Source: an uncultured eubacterium 1-6
Lineage (GTDB): Bacteria > Bacillota > Clostridia > Lachnospirales > Lachnospiraceae
Assembly: GCA_903789595.1 (NCBI GenBank)
Contig: CAIFEZ010000011.1
Location: 1 to 64,000, forward strand
Reading direction: 5' to 3'
DNA: 64,000 bases
The notes beneath the pieces are model-generated. The model saw only the letters and a program-made list of their open reading frames with translations. It was not told where the DNA came from and searched no databases. The first letter of the stretch is position 1; each line of letters begins with the position of its first letter. Positions 43,156 through 53,461 of this stretch are shown here, piece by piece. The position numbers and the translations under genes were made by a program.

Positions 43156-45792
43156 CAGCGGTTCTTTACCTCGTTCTGCAGGTGATTCAGCATGTTCAGC
43201 GCATCGAGCGGCGTCATCGTGGAGATGTCGATCTCCCGGATTTCATTGATAATCTTGTCGTTATCTGTCGTATCGAAGAGCGACATCTGCTGCATATCCA
43301 CCGTGTCGTAGTGGCGCGGTCTGCTCTTCTTCTGCCTGGATTCCGTGAGATTCTTGATGGCGGCCGTGATGTCGGCGTCAGAGAGCTGATCCAGAATTTC
43401 CTTTGCCCGCGCGAGTACCGCCTCGGGAACGCCGGCGAGGCGGGCGACTTGTATGCCGTAGCTCTTGTCGGCGCCTCCCTTTACGATTTTCCGGAGAAAA
43501 ACGATGCCGTCTCCTTTTTCCTTTACGGCGACGCAGTAGTTGTTGACACCGGCGATCTTTCCCTCCAGCTCGGTAAGCTCGTGGAAATGGGTCGCGAAGA
43601 GCGTCTTGGCGCCGATTTTCTTCGGGTCGGCGACAAACTCGGTGATCGCCCACGCGAGGGAGAGCCCGTCAAAGGTGCTCGTTCCTCTTCCGATTTCATC
43701 GAGAATCAGAAGACTGTCGGAGGTCGCGTTCCGCAGAATGTTCGCCACCTCGCTCATCTCTACCATAAAGGTGGACTGGCCGCTGGCGAGGTCGTCCGAG
43801 GCGCCGACACGGGTGAAGATCCGGTCCACGATACCGATGTTGGCCGATGAGGCCGGGACAAAAGAACCGATCTGCGCCATCAGCACGATCAGCGCGGTCT
43901 GGCGCATATAGGTGGATTTTCCGGCCATGTTCGGCCCGGTAATGATCGCGACGCGATGCTCCTGCTGATCCAGATAGGTGTCATTGGAGATGAAGAGATC
44001 GTCCGGGATCATCTTCTCCACGACCGGATGGCGGCCGTCTCTGATATCAATTCTGCCGCTCCTGTTCAGTTTAGGCCGCACGTAGCGGTTCCGTTCCGCG
44101 ACATAGGAGAAGGAACAGAAGACATCGAGAGCAGCGATGGCTCTGGCGGTCTTCTGCACGCGCGCCACGTTTTTTCCGATGGTGTCGCGGATCCCGGAGA
44201 ACAGCTCATATTCCAGAGAGCCGAGATGATCCTCCGCTCCCGTGATCTGCTCCTCGATCTGACGGAGCTTTTCGGTGCTGTAGCGCTCGGAGCCGGTCAG
44301 TGTCTGCTTTCTCTGGTAGTAGTCGGGGACCTTGTCCTTGAAGGAATTCGTCACCTCGATGCAGTATCCGAAGACTCTGCTGTACTTTGACCCGGAGAGT
44401 CCGGATTCCAGTCTTTTCCCGCTCCTCGGCCTCCAGATCGGACAGCCATTTCTGACCGTCCTTTTTCGCGGCGCGGTATTTGTCCACCTGCTCGTTGTAG
44501 CCGTCCTTGATGATGCCGCCGTCCTTCATGGCCATCGGAGGATCATCGATGATGGCGTCGTCGACCGCGTGAAACAAATCCTCCAGAGGATCCAGATCAT
44601 CCTGAATTTTTTTCAGAAGATCGCCCTGAAATCCGGTCAGAAGCTGACGGATAAAGGGGAGCATCTGAAGGGAGGACTTGAAGGCAATCAGGTCGCGGGG
44701 ATTGGCCGTCTGATAGGCAATCCGGCTGGAAAGCCGCTCGAGGTCATAGACCGGCTGCAGATATTCCCGGATCTCATCGCGGATCATCGGCATGCCGGTG
44801 AGCTCTTCCACGGCGGTCAGGCGCTTTTCGATTTCATCCTTATTGATGAGCGGCTGCTCGATGATGCTTCGAAGCAGGCGGGCGCCCATGGCGGTCTTCG
44901 TGCGGTCCAGGACACCGAGAAGAGATCCCTTCTTCTGCTTCTCCCGGAGCGTTTCCACCAGCTCCAGATTTCGGCGCGTCGAGCTGTCGAGCAGCATGAA
45001 GCGGTCGGAAAAATAAGGCGTGATGGAGGTCATCTGGTCCATGTTGTTCTTCTGCGTCTCATACAGGTATTGGAACAGGGCGCCGGCGGCGATCATGCCG
45101 CAGCTGAAATCGTCCAGTCCCAGCCCCTTCAGAGAGGAAACATGAAAATGCTTTTTCAGGATCTTGGCGCAGGAGATATCGTCAAAATAATAGTCTTCCA
45201 GTGCGGAGACCGAGATCCGGAGTCTGGTCCGGAGATCCTCGATATCGAGTCCGGACATCATAAGGCTCTGGTTGCAGATGATCTCCGAGGGCATGAATTT
45301 CTGAATTTCGTCCTTCAGCTTCTGTACCGTGTCGGTCTCGGACACCAGGCACTGCCCGGTGGAAATGTCCGCGATGGACATGCCGTAGCGGTCAGAGGTG
45401 CAGACGATACACATGAGATAGTTGTTTCTGGTCTCGTCCAGTTCCTCCTGGCTGATAACGGTTCCGGGGGTGACTACCCGGATGACCTCCCGCTTCACAA
45501 GCCCCTTTGCCAGCTTCGGGTCCTCGACCTGCTCACAGATCGCAACCTTGTGACCCAGGGCGATCAGCTTCGTAATATAGGTATCTGCCGCGTGATAAGG
45601 AATGCCGCACATGGGAGCCCGTTCTTCCTGCCCGCAGTCCTTGCCGGTCAGCGTCAGCTCCAGTTCCTCGGATACCATCTTCGCGTCGTCGTAGAACATC
45701 TCATAGAAGTCGCCGACCCGGTAGAAAAGAACGCAGTCCTTGTACTCTTCCTTTGTGGACAGATAGTTCTGCATCATTGGTGACAATGCCAT
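43152..45792 (-). pseudogene. mutS: DNA mismatch repair protein MutS, split by a one-base frameshift
   Basis: MutS binds base mismatches. Two frames together encode the whole protein: N-terminal part from 45792 with the mismatch-binding FYEMF, connector and lever domains, and a second frame from about 44395 to 43152 with the Walker A GPNMAGKSTYMRQ, LDEIGRGTSTFDGLS and the C-terminal helices. The break is at the run of three A (plus-strand TTT 44396-44398), where removing one base restores LRVKYSRVFGYCIEVTNSF. The total length, 2641 bases, is 880 codons plus one base, the usual MutS size (879 residues). The ATG at 45792 is the best family start. It is either a real loss-of-function mutation or a sequencing error. 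Confidence 0.9.
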
Positions 45793-45979
45793 AGTTGATA
45801 GAAACCTCTCTTTCATCGGATGGGCTGTCTGCAGCGTTTCGGGTTCCTCTGATTCGGCAGACATACGCTTCGCGGCGTTCCGGAAGGAATCGGGTGCATC
45901 AGATATGCTCTTTGCAGCTCCTGGCATCTGTGGCCAGGGCTTATTTCGCGGATTGCTGCCGATATACGTCGGGAACCGG

Positions 45980-47437
45980 TCAGATCCGGTGTCCCATGTA
46001 GTAGAAGCCGTGGCACTCATCCAGATGCACGTTTACGATCTGTCCGATGAGATCCGCGTCTCCCGGGAAGTGAACGACGATATTGTTGTCCATCCGTCCG
46101 GTCACAAGGCATTCATCCTGCTCATTGATCTGTTCCACAAGAACGTCCTTGTCCTGACCGGTGAAACGGGAGGTCTGCTCTCTTCCGGTCTTCTGAACCA
46201 GGGCGAGGAGACGGTCAAAACGATTCTTTACGACGTCTTCGTGAACCTGATTTTCCATGGAGGCGGCGGGCGTTCCGCTTCTCCTGGAGTAGATGAAGGT
46301 AAAGGCGCTGTCATAGCGGACCCGCTCCACCACGTCCAGTGTTTCCAGGAAGTCATCCTCGGTTTCGCCGGGATATCCGACGATGATGTCGGTCGTCAGG
46401 GAAATATCCGGAATCGCCGCGCGGATGCGGTCGACGAGAGCCAGGTAGGACTCCTTTGTATAGCGGCGGTTCATATCCTTCAGGATTCGCGTGCTCCCGG
46501 ACTGGAGCGGAAGGTGAAGGTGACGGCAGATCTTCGGATATTTTGCCATCACCTCGATCAGCTCATCGGACAGATCCTTGGGATGAGAGGTCATGAACCG
46601 GACCCGGTCCAGCCCGTCGATCTGCACGACCTGCTCGAGGAGTTCGGCAAAGCTGACGGGATTCTCCAGATTTTTGCCGTAGGAATTGACGTTCTGTCCC
46701 AGAAGCATCACCTCTCGGACGCCGTCCGCGACAAGGCCCTCGATCTCCTGTATGATTTCGATCGGTTCACGGCTCTTCTCCCTGCCGCGGACATACGGAA
46801 CGATGCAGTAGCTGCAGAAGTTGTTGCAGCCGTACATAATATTGACGCCGGACTTGAAGGGGTACTTCCGGTCAACGGGCAGCTGCTCCACCATGCGGTC
46901 GGAGCTCTGCCGGATGTCAATGATCATCCGGTCAGGGTGATCCAGTGCCTCGGAGATCAGCTCCGCCGCCTTGTAGATATTGTGCGTGCCGAAAACCAGA
47001 TTTACGAAGCGGTAGCTCTCCTTCAGCTTTGAAACGACATGCTCTTCCTGCATCATGCATCCGCACAGACCGATCATCATGTGCGGATTTTTCTTCTTGT
47101 AGGAGTGCAGCTTTCCCAGACGGCCGTATACCCTGGTGTTCGCGTTCTCGCGCACGGTGCAGGTATTGTAGAGAACAAGGTCCGCGTCCTCAGACTCTGT
47201 CTTCTGATACCCGATTTCCTCCAGAATCCCCCGGAGCTTTTCGGAATCCCGCGCATTCATCTGGCAGCCGAAGGTCACCACGTTGAAGGTGAGCGGTCTT
47301 CCCGCCCGCGCGGCAGTCTCCGCCAGCTTCCGGCGCGCCCTTTCTATAAAATAATACTGCCGGAAGGGTTCATTTTCCGGCGCGGGTTTTTCAATGTCCA
47401 TGCTGCTGATGATCTGTTCGTAGCTCTGATTATTCAC
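45980..47437 (-). CDS. miaB: tRNA-2-methylthio-N6-dimethylallyladenosine synthase
   Basis: MiaB is a radical-SAM methylthiotransferase that adds a methylthio group at C2 of i6A37 made by MiaA. The 485-residue protein has the N-terminal UPF0004 domain (VTFGCQMNARDSEKLRGIL, YNTCTVRENA, GCMMQ), the radical-SAM cluster CNNFCSYCIVPYVRGREKSR, and a C-terminal TRAM domain (about 410-475, VLVEQINEQDECLVTGRMDNN). It starts at GTG 47437 with GGAAAGG upstream. It is 187 bases upstream of mutS; miaB-mutS-mutL-miaA is a common Clostridia cluster. Confidence 0.95.
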   Translation of the reverse strand: MNNQSYEQIISSMDIEKPAPENEPFRQYYFIERARRKLAETAARAGRPLTFNVVTFGCQMNARDSEKLRGILEEIGYQKTESEDADLVLYNTCTVRENANTRVYGRLGKLHSYKKKNPHMMIGLCGCMMQEEHVVSKLKESYRFVNLVFGTHNIYKAAELISEALDHPDRMIIDIRQSSDRMVEQLPVDRKYPFKSGVNIMYGCNNFCSYCIVPYVRGREKSREPIEIIQEIEGLVADGVREVMLLGQNVNSYGKNLENPVSFAELLEQVVQIDGLDRVRFMTSHPKDLSDELIEVMAKYPKICRHLHLPLQSGSTRILKDMNRRYTKESYLALVDRIRAAIPDISLTTDIIVGYPGETEDDFLETLDVVERVRYDSAFTFIYSRRSGTPAASMENQVHEDVVKNRFDRLLALVQKTGREQTSRFTGQDKDVLVEQINEQDECLVTGRMDNNIVVHFPGDADLIGQIVNVHLDECHGFYYMGHRI

Positions 47438-47559
47438 AATGATTTCCTTTCCTGATTCACCGATATCGGTCGACTATCCGGGAACGGGACTGCACACGTG
47501 TGAGGCACGGAGCAATCCGCAGGTTATCCGTCTATGCTGCAATGTATCAAGTTATATAT

Positions 47560-47586
47560 GGTATGGAGAGGCATTTCGTCCATACC
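47560..47586 (-). terminator. Weak hairpin after fthC
   Basis: GGTATGGA and TCCATACC form an 8-bp perfect stem with an 11-base loop six bases past the fthC stop. Only an A/T-rich stretch (ATATATAACTTG) follows on the minus strand, so termination is uncertain. Confidence 0.4.
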
Positions 47587-47591
47587 GCACC

Positions 47592-48155
47592 TTATTGTAT
47601 GATGCGATTTTCCGTGACCAGGTACCTGGGGCATATGTCGTACGCGTCAAAGGGGACGGCGTCGAAGACCTGGAATTCAAATGCCACGGCCATGGTGGTG
47701 TGCCGCGTGTGTTCTGCCTGATATTTGTCATAGTAGCCGCCGCCGTATCCGATGCGGTGGCGCTCCCCGTCGAAGGCAACGCCCGGGATGATGAACAGAG
47801 CGCCCTCATCGTGATCCGCGTTCTGCACGATTCCCGGGCAGTGGGTGACAGGCTCCAGGATACCCATGACTCCGGGCTCCAGCTGACCAAAGTATTCAAT
47901 ATAATAGAAGTTCATGATTTTTCCGTTTACCTTCGGGACGGCGACCTTTTTGCCGTCTCTCCAGCACTGCTCGATAAATTCGCGGGTCATGACCTCATGC
48001 TTGTGATCTATGTAGCAGAACACAGAGGAAGCGTTCCGGTAATGGTCGTTCCTCATGATCTGTTCAAAGATGGCGCGGCTTTTTTCTTTCACTTCTTCAT
48101 CGGAAGCTTCTCTTCTTCTGGAAAAAACAATTTTCCTCAGCTCTTTCTTGTCCAT
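47592..48155 (-). CDS. fthC: 5-formyltetrahydrofolate cyclo-ligase
   Basis: This enzyme converts 5-formyl-THF to 5,10-methenyl-THF using ATP. The 187-residue protein shows the N-terminal LRKIVFSRRREAS (substrate/ATP lysine and arginine region), VFCYIDHKHEV, VAVPKV, and the hallmark FDGERHRIGYGGGYYDKY at about 132-149. GAGG precedes the ATG at 48155. It lies 12 bases downstream of proB and is probably co-transcribed with it; the pairing has no obvious metabolic link. Confidence 0.92.
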   Translation of the reverse strand: MDKKELRKIVFSRRREASDEEVKEKSRAIFEQIMRNDHYRNASSVFCYIDHKHEVMTREFIEQCWRDGKKVAVPKVNGKIMNFYYIEYFGQLEPGVMGILEPVTHCPGIVQNADHDEGALFIIPGVAFDGERHRIGYGGGYYDKYQAEHTRHTTMAVAFEFQVFDAVPFDAYDICPRYLVTENRIIQ

Positions 48156-48167
48156 AGCTTATCCTCA

Positions 48168-49040
48168 TCAGGTATCCATCTGTTCCAGGTAATCCAGGAG
48201 GTAGAACTCGTCTTTCGGGTCTGCCAGAAAGAGAGTTCCGATATTTTCTCCGCGGATAATTTCGTGTATGATATGAAAATCCTCTCCGCTTGCGATGATC
48301 ATGTCGCAGCCGCCCATCGTGGCGACTCTTGCGGCGGAAAGCTTCGTCGCCATCCCGCCGGTTCCCGCGTTGCTTCCGGTTGTGGATTTGCCCATATGCA
48401 TCAGATTGTCGTCAATCCGGTCCACCACATCGATGAATTTCGCGTCGGGATTTGTATGCGGATCATCGGTGTACAGTCCGTCGATGTCGGACAGCAGGAT
48501 CAGGAGATCCGCGTGAATCATCGCGGCGACAACGGCGGACAGATGGTCATTGTCGCCGAAAACGGAAAGGGAATCAATCTCATAGGTGGCAATGGTGTCG
48601 TTCTCGTTCACGACAGGAATGACACCGGCCTTGAACATCTCGCGGAAGCAGTTGACGGTATTGTAGCGGTTCAGCGCATCGAGCATGGTATGCTTCGTCA
48701 TCAGGATCTGACCGCACACATGGTTGTACTCGGAAAAAATCTTCTGGTAAATCATCATGAGCTTGGCCTGTCCGACCGCGGCGCAGGCCTGCTTCTGCGC
48801 AATGGTTTCATCCTTCTTGCTGACGCCCAGGGTTCCGCGGCCGACCATGATAGCTCCGGAGGAAACGAGGACGACCTCCTTCCCCATGTTCACCAGATCG
48901 CAGATCTCCCGGATCAGAATCTCAACCTTAATGAGATCCAGCCGTTGCGTCTCTCTATGAGCAAGGGAGGAGGAGCCGATCTTGATCACGATCCTCTTTT
49001 TATCCTTCAGTTTTTTTCTTACTTCTGCGCTTATACCCAT
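48168..49040 (-). CDS. proB: Glutamate 5-kinase (short form without PUA domain)
   Basis: This amino-acid kinase phosphorylates L-glutamate in the first step of proline synthesis. The 290-residue protein has IVIKIGSSSLA, EVVLVSSGAIMVGRGTLG, PVVNENDTIATYEI, FGDNDHLSAVVAAM, LILLSDIDGLYTDDP and GSNAGTGGMATKLSAARVA. It stops before any PUA domain, as many Firmicutes versions do. No proA neighbour is present here. The ATG at 49040 follows GAGG; an in-frame start at 49136 would extend into repeat copy F. Confidence 0.92.
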   Translation of the reverse strand: MGISAEVRKKLKDKKRIVIKIGSSSLAHRETQRLDLIKVEILIREICDLVNMGKEVVLVSSGAIMVGRGTLGVSKKDETIAQKQACAAVGQAKLMMIYQKIFSEYNHVCGQILMTKHTMLDALNRYNTVNCFREMFKAGVIPVVNENDTIATYEIDSLSVFGDNDHLSAVVAAMIHADLLILLSDIDGLYTDDPHTNPDAKFIDVVDRIDDNLMHMGKSTTGSNAGTGGMATKLSAARVATMGGCDMIIASGEDFHIIHEIIRGENIGTLFLADPKDEFYLLDYLEQMDT

Positions 49041-49066
49041 CGCATTATCCTCGCTGTACTTTATGC

Positions 49067-49121
49067 AAAAACTTTCGGCAGCCGGCAGTACTTCCGCAAA
49101 GCTGCTGTGAAAGGATTGCCG
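49067..49121 (+). repeat. Copy F: decayed fragment of the palindromic element
   Basis: AAAACTTTCGGCAGCCGGCA and GCAAAGCTGCTGTGAAAGGA then TTGCCG align with the right arm of the full copy at 61410-61657 with many substitutions. No terminal inverted repeat or flanking duplication remains. It lies between ybeY and proB. Confidence 0.5.
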
Positions 49122-49154
49122 TTTCTGCTTTTGCACAATGTATCGTATGGCCGT

Positions 49155-49676
49155 TTACTGACTGTCTTCAGAGCTCCGTGTAATGCCCAGCGCCTGAAGA
49201 GCTGCCTCCTGCTTGCGCTCCATCACCGCTGCCTCTTCCGGAACCATATGGTCATACCCCAGAAGATGAAGCATGCTGTGAGCAATGAGAAAGGCAATCT
49301 CCCGTTTCAGGGAGTGGCCGTATTCCTCTGCCTGCTCCGCCGCTCTTTCCACCGAGATCACAATGTCTCCGAGCAGAAGCTCGCCGGTCTCCGGGTTGAA
49401 GGATTCCGCGGCCGCCTCTTCGCCTTCAAGACAGCTGTAATCAGCGGGACTGTCCCAGTCCGTCATCGGAAACGACAGGACGTCGGTCGCTCGGTCAATC
49501 TGACGGAATTCCCGGTTCAGCCGGCGAATCTCCGCGCTGTCCACAAGGGTCAGATTGACTTCCGCTTCGTAGGGACACTTTTCAGAAGCGAGAACCTGCC
49601 CGATCACCTGCCTCGCGGTCTCCTCACAGTCGAAGGGAATCTCATAGTCCTGTTCATTTTCAAGATTTAATGTCAT
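49155..49676 (-). CDS. ybeY: Endoribonuclease YbeY
   Basis: YbeY is a zinc endoribonuclease that takes part in 16S rRNA maturation and ribosome quality control. The 173-residue protein has NREFRQIDRATDVLSFPM and the metal-binding motif AFLIAHSMLHLLGYDHM (H-x3-H-x5-H) near the C-terminus. GAGGTG precedes the ATG at 49676. It follows phoH by 51 bases; the phoH-ybeY pair is conserved in most bacteria. Confidence 0.95.
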   Translation of the reverse strand: MTLNLENEQDYEIPFDCEETARQVIGQVLASEKCPYEAEVNLTLVDSAEIRRLNREFRQIDRATDVLSFPMTDWDSPADYSCLEGEEAAAESFNPETGELLLGDIVISVERAAEQAEEYGHSLKREIAFLIAHSMLHLLGYDHMVPEEAAVMERKQEAALQALGITRSSEDSQ

Positions 49677-49727
49677 AATCGCACCTCTGAAATTTCTGCC
49701 TCATTGAGCGATGGGGAACAGCGGCGT

Positions 49728-50747
49728 TCACTTCCGGGAAAAGGAATGCCCCTGTCTGGATCCGTGTGTATCCCGGCGGGACCTCGCCGCATCCTTTTTC
49801 TCGTATTTCTCATAAGCTTCCACAATCTTCTGTACCAGCGGATGGCGGACGACGTCCCTGCTGGTCAGCTCACAGAAGGAAATGCCCTCGACGCGCCGGA
49901 GAACTTTTGCCGCTACATCAAGTCCGGAGGTGACGCCTGCCGCAAGATCCTTTTGCGTCATGTCGCCGGTGACGACGACCTTTGAGCCGAAGCCGATCCG
50001 GGTCAGGAACATCTTCATCTGCGCGGGAGTGGTATTCTGCGCCTCATCCAGAATGATGTAGGCATCGTCCAGTGTGCGGCCTCTCATATAGGCGAGGGGA
50101 GCCACCTCGATCAGTCCCTTTTCCATGTTCTTCTGGAAGCTCTCTGCGCCCATGATCTGGTAGAGAGCGTCATAGAGAGGGCGGAGATAGGGATCGATCT
50201 TGCTCTGGAGGTCGCCCGGGAGAAAACCGAGCTTTTCACCGGCTTCAATGGCGGGGCGGGTCAGAATGATTCTGCTGACCTCGTCGTTCCGGAAAGCGGT
50301 GATGGCCATCGCCATTGCGAGATAGGTCTTTCCGGTACCAGCCGGACCGATGCCGAAGGTGATCATGTGGTTCCGGATGGCGTCCACATACTGCTTCTGA
50401 CCGACGGTCTTCGGCTTCACTGCTCTTCCGTTGATCGTGTGGCAGATCAGATCGCTGTCCAGCTCCAGAACATCGGACTCTCTGGATTCCATCGCCATCG
50501 AAAGCATGTAGTTGATATTCTGTTCGGTGATCTCGTTGCCGCGCGAGGAAAGCTCGATCAGATCCTCGAGCATCCGGCGTGCGGCCGCGACGTTAGAAGC
50601 GGGACCGACAATTTTCAGGGATCCGTCTCTGGAAAGGAGGGTTACCCCGAGCGTCCGCTCGATTTTCTTTACATTCTGGTCGAATTCCCCGTATACATTC
50701 TTCTCATGCTGCGCGGGAATTTCCAATTGTTCTTCAATGACTGCCAA
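49728..50747 (-). CDS. phoH: PhoH-family ATPase/RNA-binding protein
   Basis: This PhoH-like P-loop ATPase is associated with RNA metabolism. The 339-residue protein has an N-terminal KH-like section (GVTLLSRDGSLKIVGPASNV), the Walker A FGIGPAGTGKTYLAMAMA, the helicase-like Walker B AYIILDEAQNTTPAQMKMFLTRIG, and KVVVTGDMTQKDL. The start is TTG at 50747, with GAGG eight bases upstream; the ATG at 50843 lies only a few bases from the predicted transcript start. A basic tail (KKDAARSRRDTHGSRQGHSF) ends the protein. Transcription comes from a near-consensus promoter at 50854-50883. Confidence 0.92.
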   Translation of the reverse strand: MAVIEEQLEIPAQHEKNVYGEFDQNVKKIERTLGVTLLSRDGSLKIVGPASNVAAARRMLEDLIELSSRGNEITEQNINYMLSMAMESRESDVLELDSDLICHTINGRAVKPKTVGQKQYVDAIRNHMITFGIGPAGTGKTYLAMAMAITAFRNDEVSRIILTRPAIEAGEKLGFLPGDLQSKIDPYLRPLYDALYQIMGAESFQKNMEKGLIEVAPLAYMRGRTLDDAYIILDEAQNTTPAQMKMFLTRIGFGSKVVVTGDMTQKDLAAGVTSGLDVAAKVLRRVEGISFCELTSRDVVRHPLVQKIVEAYEKYEKKDAARSRRDTHGSRQGHSFSRK

Positions 50748-50853
50748 TTTGTAATCCTCACTGTGCTGTGCCGCATATGGTATCAGTCTGTACGCCGTAT
50801 CACACTGCGGGTGAAGGGATGCGTATGGACTTACAGGTATCATATGGACGTTT

Positions 50854-50883
50854 ATTATATAGGAATCTGTCAGGCGGTGTCAA
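50854..50883 (-). promoter_or_regulatory. Near-consensus sigma-A promoter for phoH-ybeY
   Basis: On the minus strand a perfect TTGACA, an 18-base spacer and a perfect TATAAT. This is the strongest promoter match in the window. It starts transcription near 50847, about 100 bases before the phoH TTG. Confidence 0.85.
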
Positions 50884-50916
50884 ATGGTCACATAGTGCCT
50901 GCCGAGGGCGTGTCTC

Positions 50917-51465
50917 TCAGCGATAAAAGATAAGAGAAAACCACAGCTGCGCATGCTCATCGATGTAGTAATCCATGCCGCATGCCTCGGCGAGCTTTGC
51001 CACGACGATGCCGTGGCCCTCGATGCAGGGGTGCATGCGCCCGGGAAAACGGCAGGGCCTGTCGGGATAGGTGCATTCTGTGCAGATGCTGCAGGAATCT
51101 CCGGATAGACGGTACGTCTCTAGACCCAGCTCTCTCATTCTCTGTTCTATGAGATCGGTTGTCTGTTCATGAGAAAGCTTCGTCTGAAAAGACTCGGTCA
51201 GGTTCATGCCGTCTCTGACTTCATGCACGGTGGAGAAGAAAAAAGCGCCGCGGTAGGCCAGGCATCGTTCCCTGCATTCTTCAACGGTGCCGACCGCCGG
51301 CGGGCAGGACCAGCTGCTCCCGTATCGTTTGCATTCCATCCGGCAGACGGTCCGGACCTTTTCTGAGAACTCGATCTGCTCCGGTGCAAGAAAGCCGTAT
51401 TCGAACACAGGGAGGTCCTGAAGCGCGGTCTCTATTTGATTTGTAATATGTTCGGAATCTGTCAT
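50917..51465 (-). CDS. DUF2284 cysteine-rich metal-binding protein
   Basis: This 182-residue protein of the DUF2284 family probably binds a metal or iron-sulfur centre. It has VCRMECKRYGSSWSCPPAVG in the first third and a dense second cluster, GDSCSICTECTYPDRPCRFPGRMHPCIEG, with seven cysteines plus the C-terminal GMDYYIDEHAQLWFSLIFYR. The function is unknown. The start is unsure: ATG at 51465 or TTG at 51489, and neither has a clear ribosome site. It is a single gene between phoH and rlmH. Confidence 0.78.
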   Translation of the reverse strand: MTDSEHITNQIETALQDLPVFEYGFLAPEQIEFSEKVRTVCRMECKRYGSSWSCPPAVGTVEECRERCLAYRGAFFFSTVHEVRDGMNLTESFQTKLSHEQTTDLIEQRMRELGLETYRLSGDSCSICTECTYPDRPCRFPGRMHPCIEGHGIVVAKLAEACGMDYYIDEHAQLWFSLIFYR

Positions 51466-51506
51466 GGCATTTTTGATCGTTTGTGGCAATTTTTCAGAAT
51501 GGCCGA

Positions 51507-51986
51507 TTATTTGTGATATGGTTCATGATGCAGAATGCGGAAGCCCCGGTATATCTGCTCCAGCAGGATCATGCGCATCAGCTGATGAGGGAAAGTCATC
51601 TTCGAGAAGCTGAGCTTCCGGTCCGCTCTCGCGAGCACCTGCCCGGACAGCCCCAGCGAGCCGCCAATCACAAATACTATATGACTTATTCCCCGGACGG
51701 TCAATGAAGAAATCTGTTCGGAAAACTCCACGGAATCCATCATCTGCCCGTCGATGGCAAGCGCGATGACATAGGCGCTGTCGGGGATGACCTTCAGGAG
51801 CCGGTCTCCCTCCTTTTCTCTGATTGCATTTTCCTCCGCCTCCGAGGCGCCCTCGGGAGTCTTCTCATCTGCGACCTCGGCGAACTGAAGCGTGCAGTAA
51901 CGGCTTAGACGCTTGCTGTACTCGTTAATTCCCGCCGTCAGGTATTTTTCCTTGATTTTTCCGACGCATGCGATTGTGATTTTCAT
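51507..51986 (-). CDS. rlmH: 23S rRNA (pseudouridine1915-N3)-methyltransferase
   Basis: RlmH methylates pseudouridine 1915 in helix 69 of 23S rRNA using S-adenosylmethionine. The 159-residue SPOUT-fold protein shows [46 protein letters not shown] (the knot) and [24 protein letters not shown]. The ATG at 51986 follows GGGGGAT and matches the family start; upstream frame to 52061 lies across a terminator. It is the sole gene in its unit, downstream of nfnAB. Confidence 0.95.
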   Translation of the reverse strand: MKITIACVGKIKEKYLTAGINEYSKRLSRYCTLQFAEVADEKTPEGASEAEENAIREKEGDRLLKVIPDSAYVIALAIDGQMMDSVEFSEQISSLTVRGISHIVFVIGGSLGLSGQVLARADRKLSFSKMTFPHQLMRMILLEQIYRGFRILHHEPYHK

Positions 51987-52017
51987 AGGATCCCCCAATG
52001 TTTCCGCAACGGAAAAC

Positions 52018-52039
52018 ATCCCGGAGTATTCCGGGATGC
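52018..52039 (-). terminator. Intrinsic terminator after nfnAB
   Basis: CATCCCGG and CCGGGATG form a perfect 8-bp stem with a 6-base loop, followed on the minus strand by TTTTCC. It ends the nfnA-nfnB transcript just upstream of rlmH. Confidence 0.75.
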
Positions 52040-52057
52040 CTCGCGTATTATCAGAAA

Positions 52058-53461
52058 TCACTTTGCGGATTTGGATTTGATGAATTCGTCAATTCCCTTT
52101 GCCGCCGCCTTGCCCGCGCCCATGGCCAGAATAACGGTTGCGGCACCGGTAACCGCGTCACCGCCGGCGAATACGCCGGCCTTGGTCGTCTGACCGTTCT
52201 CTTCGCTGGCAATGATACATTTCCTCTTGTTCACATCGAGTCCGACGGTCGTGGAGGAAATCAGAGGATTCGGAGAGGTTCCGAGGGACATGATCACGGT
52301 GTCGCAGTCCATATTGAATTCGGAACCGGGAATCTCGACCGGGCGGCGTCTGCCGGAAGCGTCCGGCTCGCCGAGCTCCATGCGGATGCAGCGGATGGAT
52401 TTCACCCATCCGGTCTTCTCGTCCGCGATGATCTCCACCGGATTCGTCAGAAGATCGAAGATGATGCCCTCTTCCTTTGCGTGATGCACTTCCTCGCGGC
52501 GCGCCGGGAGCTCCTCCTCGGAACGGCGGTATACGATGTGCACCTCGGCGCCTAGGCGCAGAGCAGTTCTGGCTGCGTCCATGGCAACGTTTCCTCCGCC
52601 GACAACGACTACCTTTTTGCCTCTGTGAATCGGGGTATAGTAATCATCGCGATAGGCCTTCATAAGGTTGTTCCGGGTCAGATATTCGTTGGCGGAGAAC
52701 ACGCCGAGAGCGGTCTCACCGGGAATATTCATGAAACGCGGAAGTCCGGCGCCGGAACCGATGAAAACAGCTTCGAAGCCTTCGTCGCCGAGGAGCTCGT
52801 CGACCGTAACAGATTTTCCGATGACGACGTCTGTATCGATCTTTACGCCGAGGCTCTTTACGTTCTCGACTTCCTTCTCGACAACCTTGTCCTTCGGAAG
52901 ACGGAATTCGGGAATACCGTAGGCCAGAACGCCGCCCGCCTTGTGGAGCGCCTCGAAGATCGTCACATCATAGCCGAGTTTCGCAAGATCTCCGGCACAG
53001 GTAAGACCGGAAGGACCGGCTCCGATGATCGCGACCTTGTGGCCGTTCTTCTCCTTTGCGGGAGTCGGTCTGATTCCGTTTTCCTTTGCCCAGTCAGCCG
53101 TGAATCTCTCGAGCTTTCCGATGGAAACCGCCTCGCCCTTGATTCCGCGGATACATCTCTCCTCACACTGCGTCTCCTGCGGACATACACGTCCGCAGAC
53201 GGCGGGAAGAGAACTGGATTCGCTGATGACGTCATAGGCGTGCCGGAAATCGCCGTCCTTTACGCCGCTGATAAATGCCGGGATATTAATGTGAACCGGA
53301 CATCCTTCCACACATTTCGGCTTCTTGCAGTTGAGACATCTTGTAGCCTCAGCCATCGCTTCTTCCTGATTATATCCAAGGCAGACCTCGTCGAAGTTTG
53401 TGGCACGAACCTTGGGATCCTGCTCTCTGACAGGAACTTTCTTGAGCATATCAACTTCCAT
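52058..53461 (-). CDS. nfnB: NADPH-side subunit of ferredoxin:NADP oxidoreductase (NfnB / GltA-like)
   Basis: This glutamate-synthase-small-subunit-like flavoprotein pairs with NfnA in the electron-bifurcating transhydrogenase that links NADPH to NADH and reduced ferredoxin. The 467-residue protein has two N-terminal 4Fe-4S cysteine sets ([17 protein letters not shown] and [15 protein letters not shown]), an FAD loop [18 protein letters not shown], and an NADPH loop [21 protein letters not shown]. The ATG at 53461 overlaps the nfnA stop (TAATG) with GGAGGTG upstream. The GltB large subunit is absent, which favours Nfn over glutamate synthase. Confidence 0.9.
   Translation of the reverse strand: MEVDMLKKVPVREQDPKVRATNFDEVCLGYNQEEAMAEATRCLNCKKPKCVEGCPVHINIPAFISGVKDGDFRHAYDVISESSSLPAVCGRVCPQETQCEERCIRGIKGEAVSIGKLERFTADWAKENGIRPTPAKEKNGHKVAIIGAGPSGLTCAGDLAKLGYDVTIFEALHKAGGVLAYGIPEFRLPKDKVVEKEVENVKSLGVKIDTDVVIGKSVTVDELLGDEGFEAVFIGSGAGLPRFMNIPGETALGVFSANEYLTRNNLMKAYRDDYYTPIHRGKKVVVVGGGNVAMDAARTALRLGAEVHIVYRRSEEELPARREEVHHAKEEGIIFDLLTNPVEIIADEKTGWVKSIRCIRMELGEPDASGRRRPVEIPGSEFNMDCDTVIMSLGTSPNPLISSTTVGLDVNKRKCIIASEENGQTTKAGVFAGGDAVTGAATVILAMGAGKAAAKGIDEFIKSKSAK

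Noticed and set aside
44332-45783. 483-codon plus-strand open frame opposite mutS
   Set aside because: MutS motifs are unmistakable on the minus strand, and no ribosome site or domain supports the plus frame.
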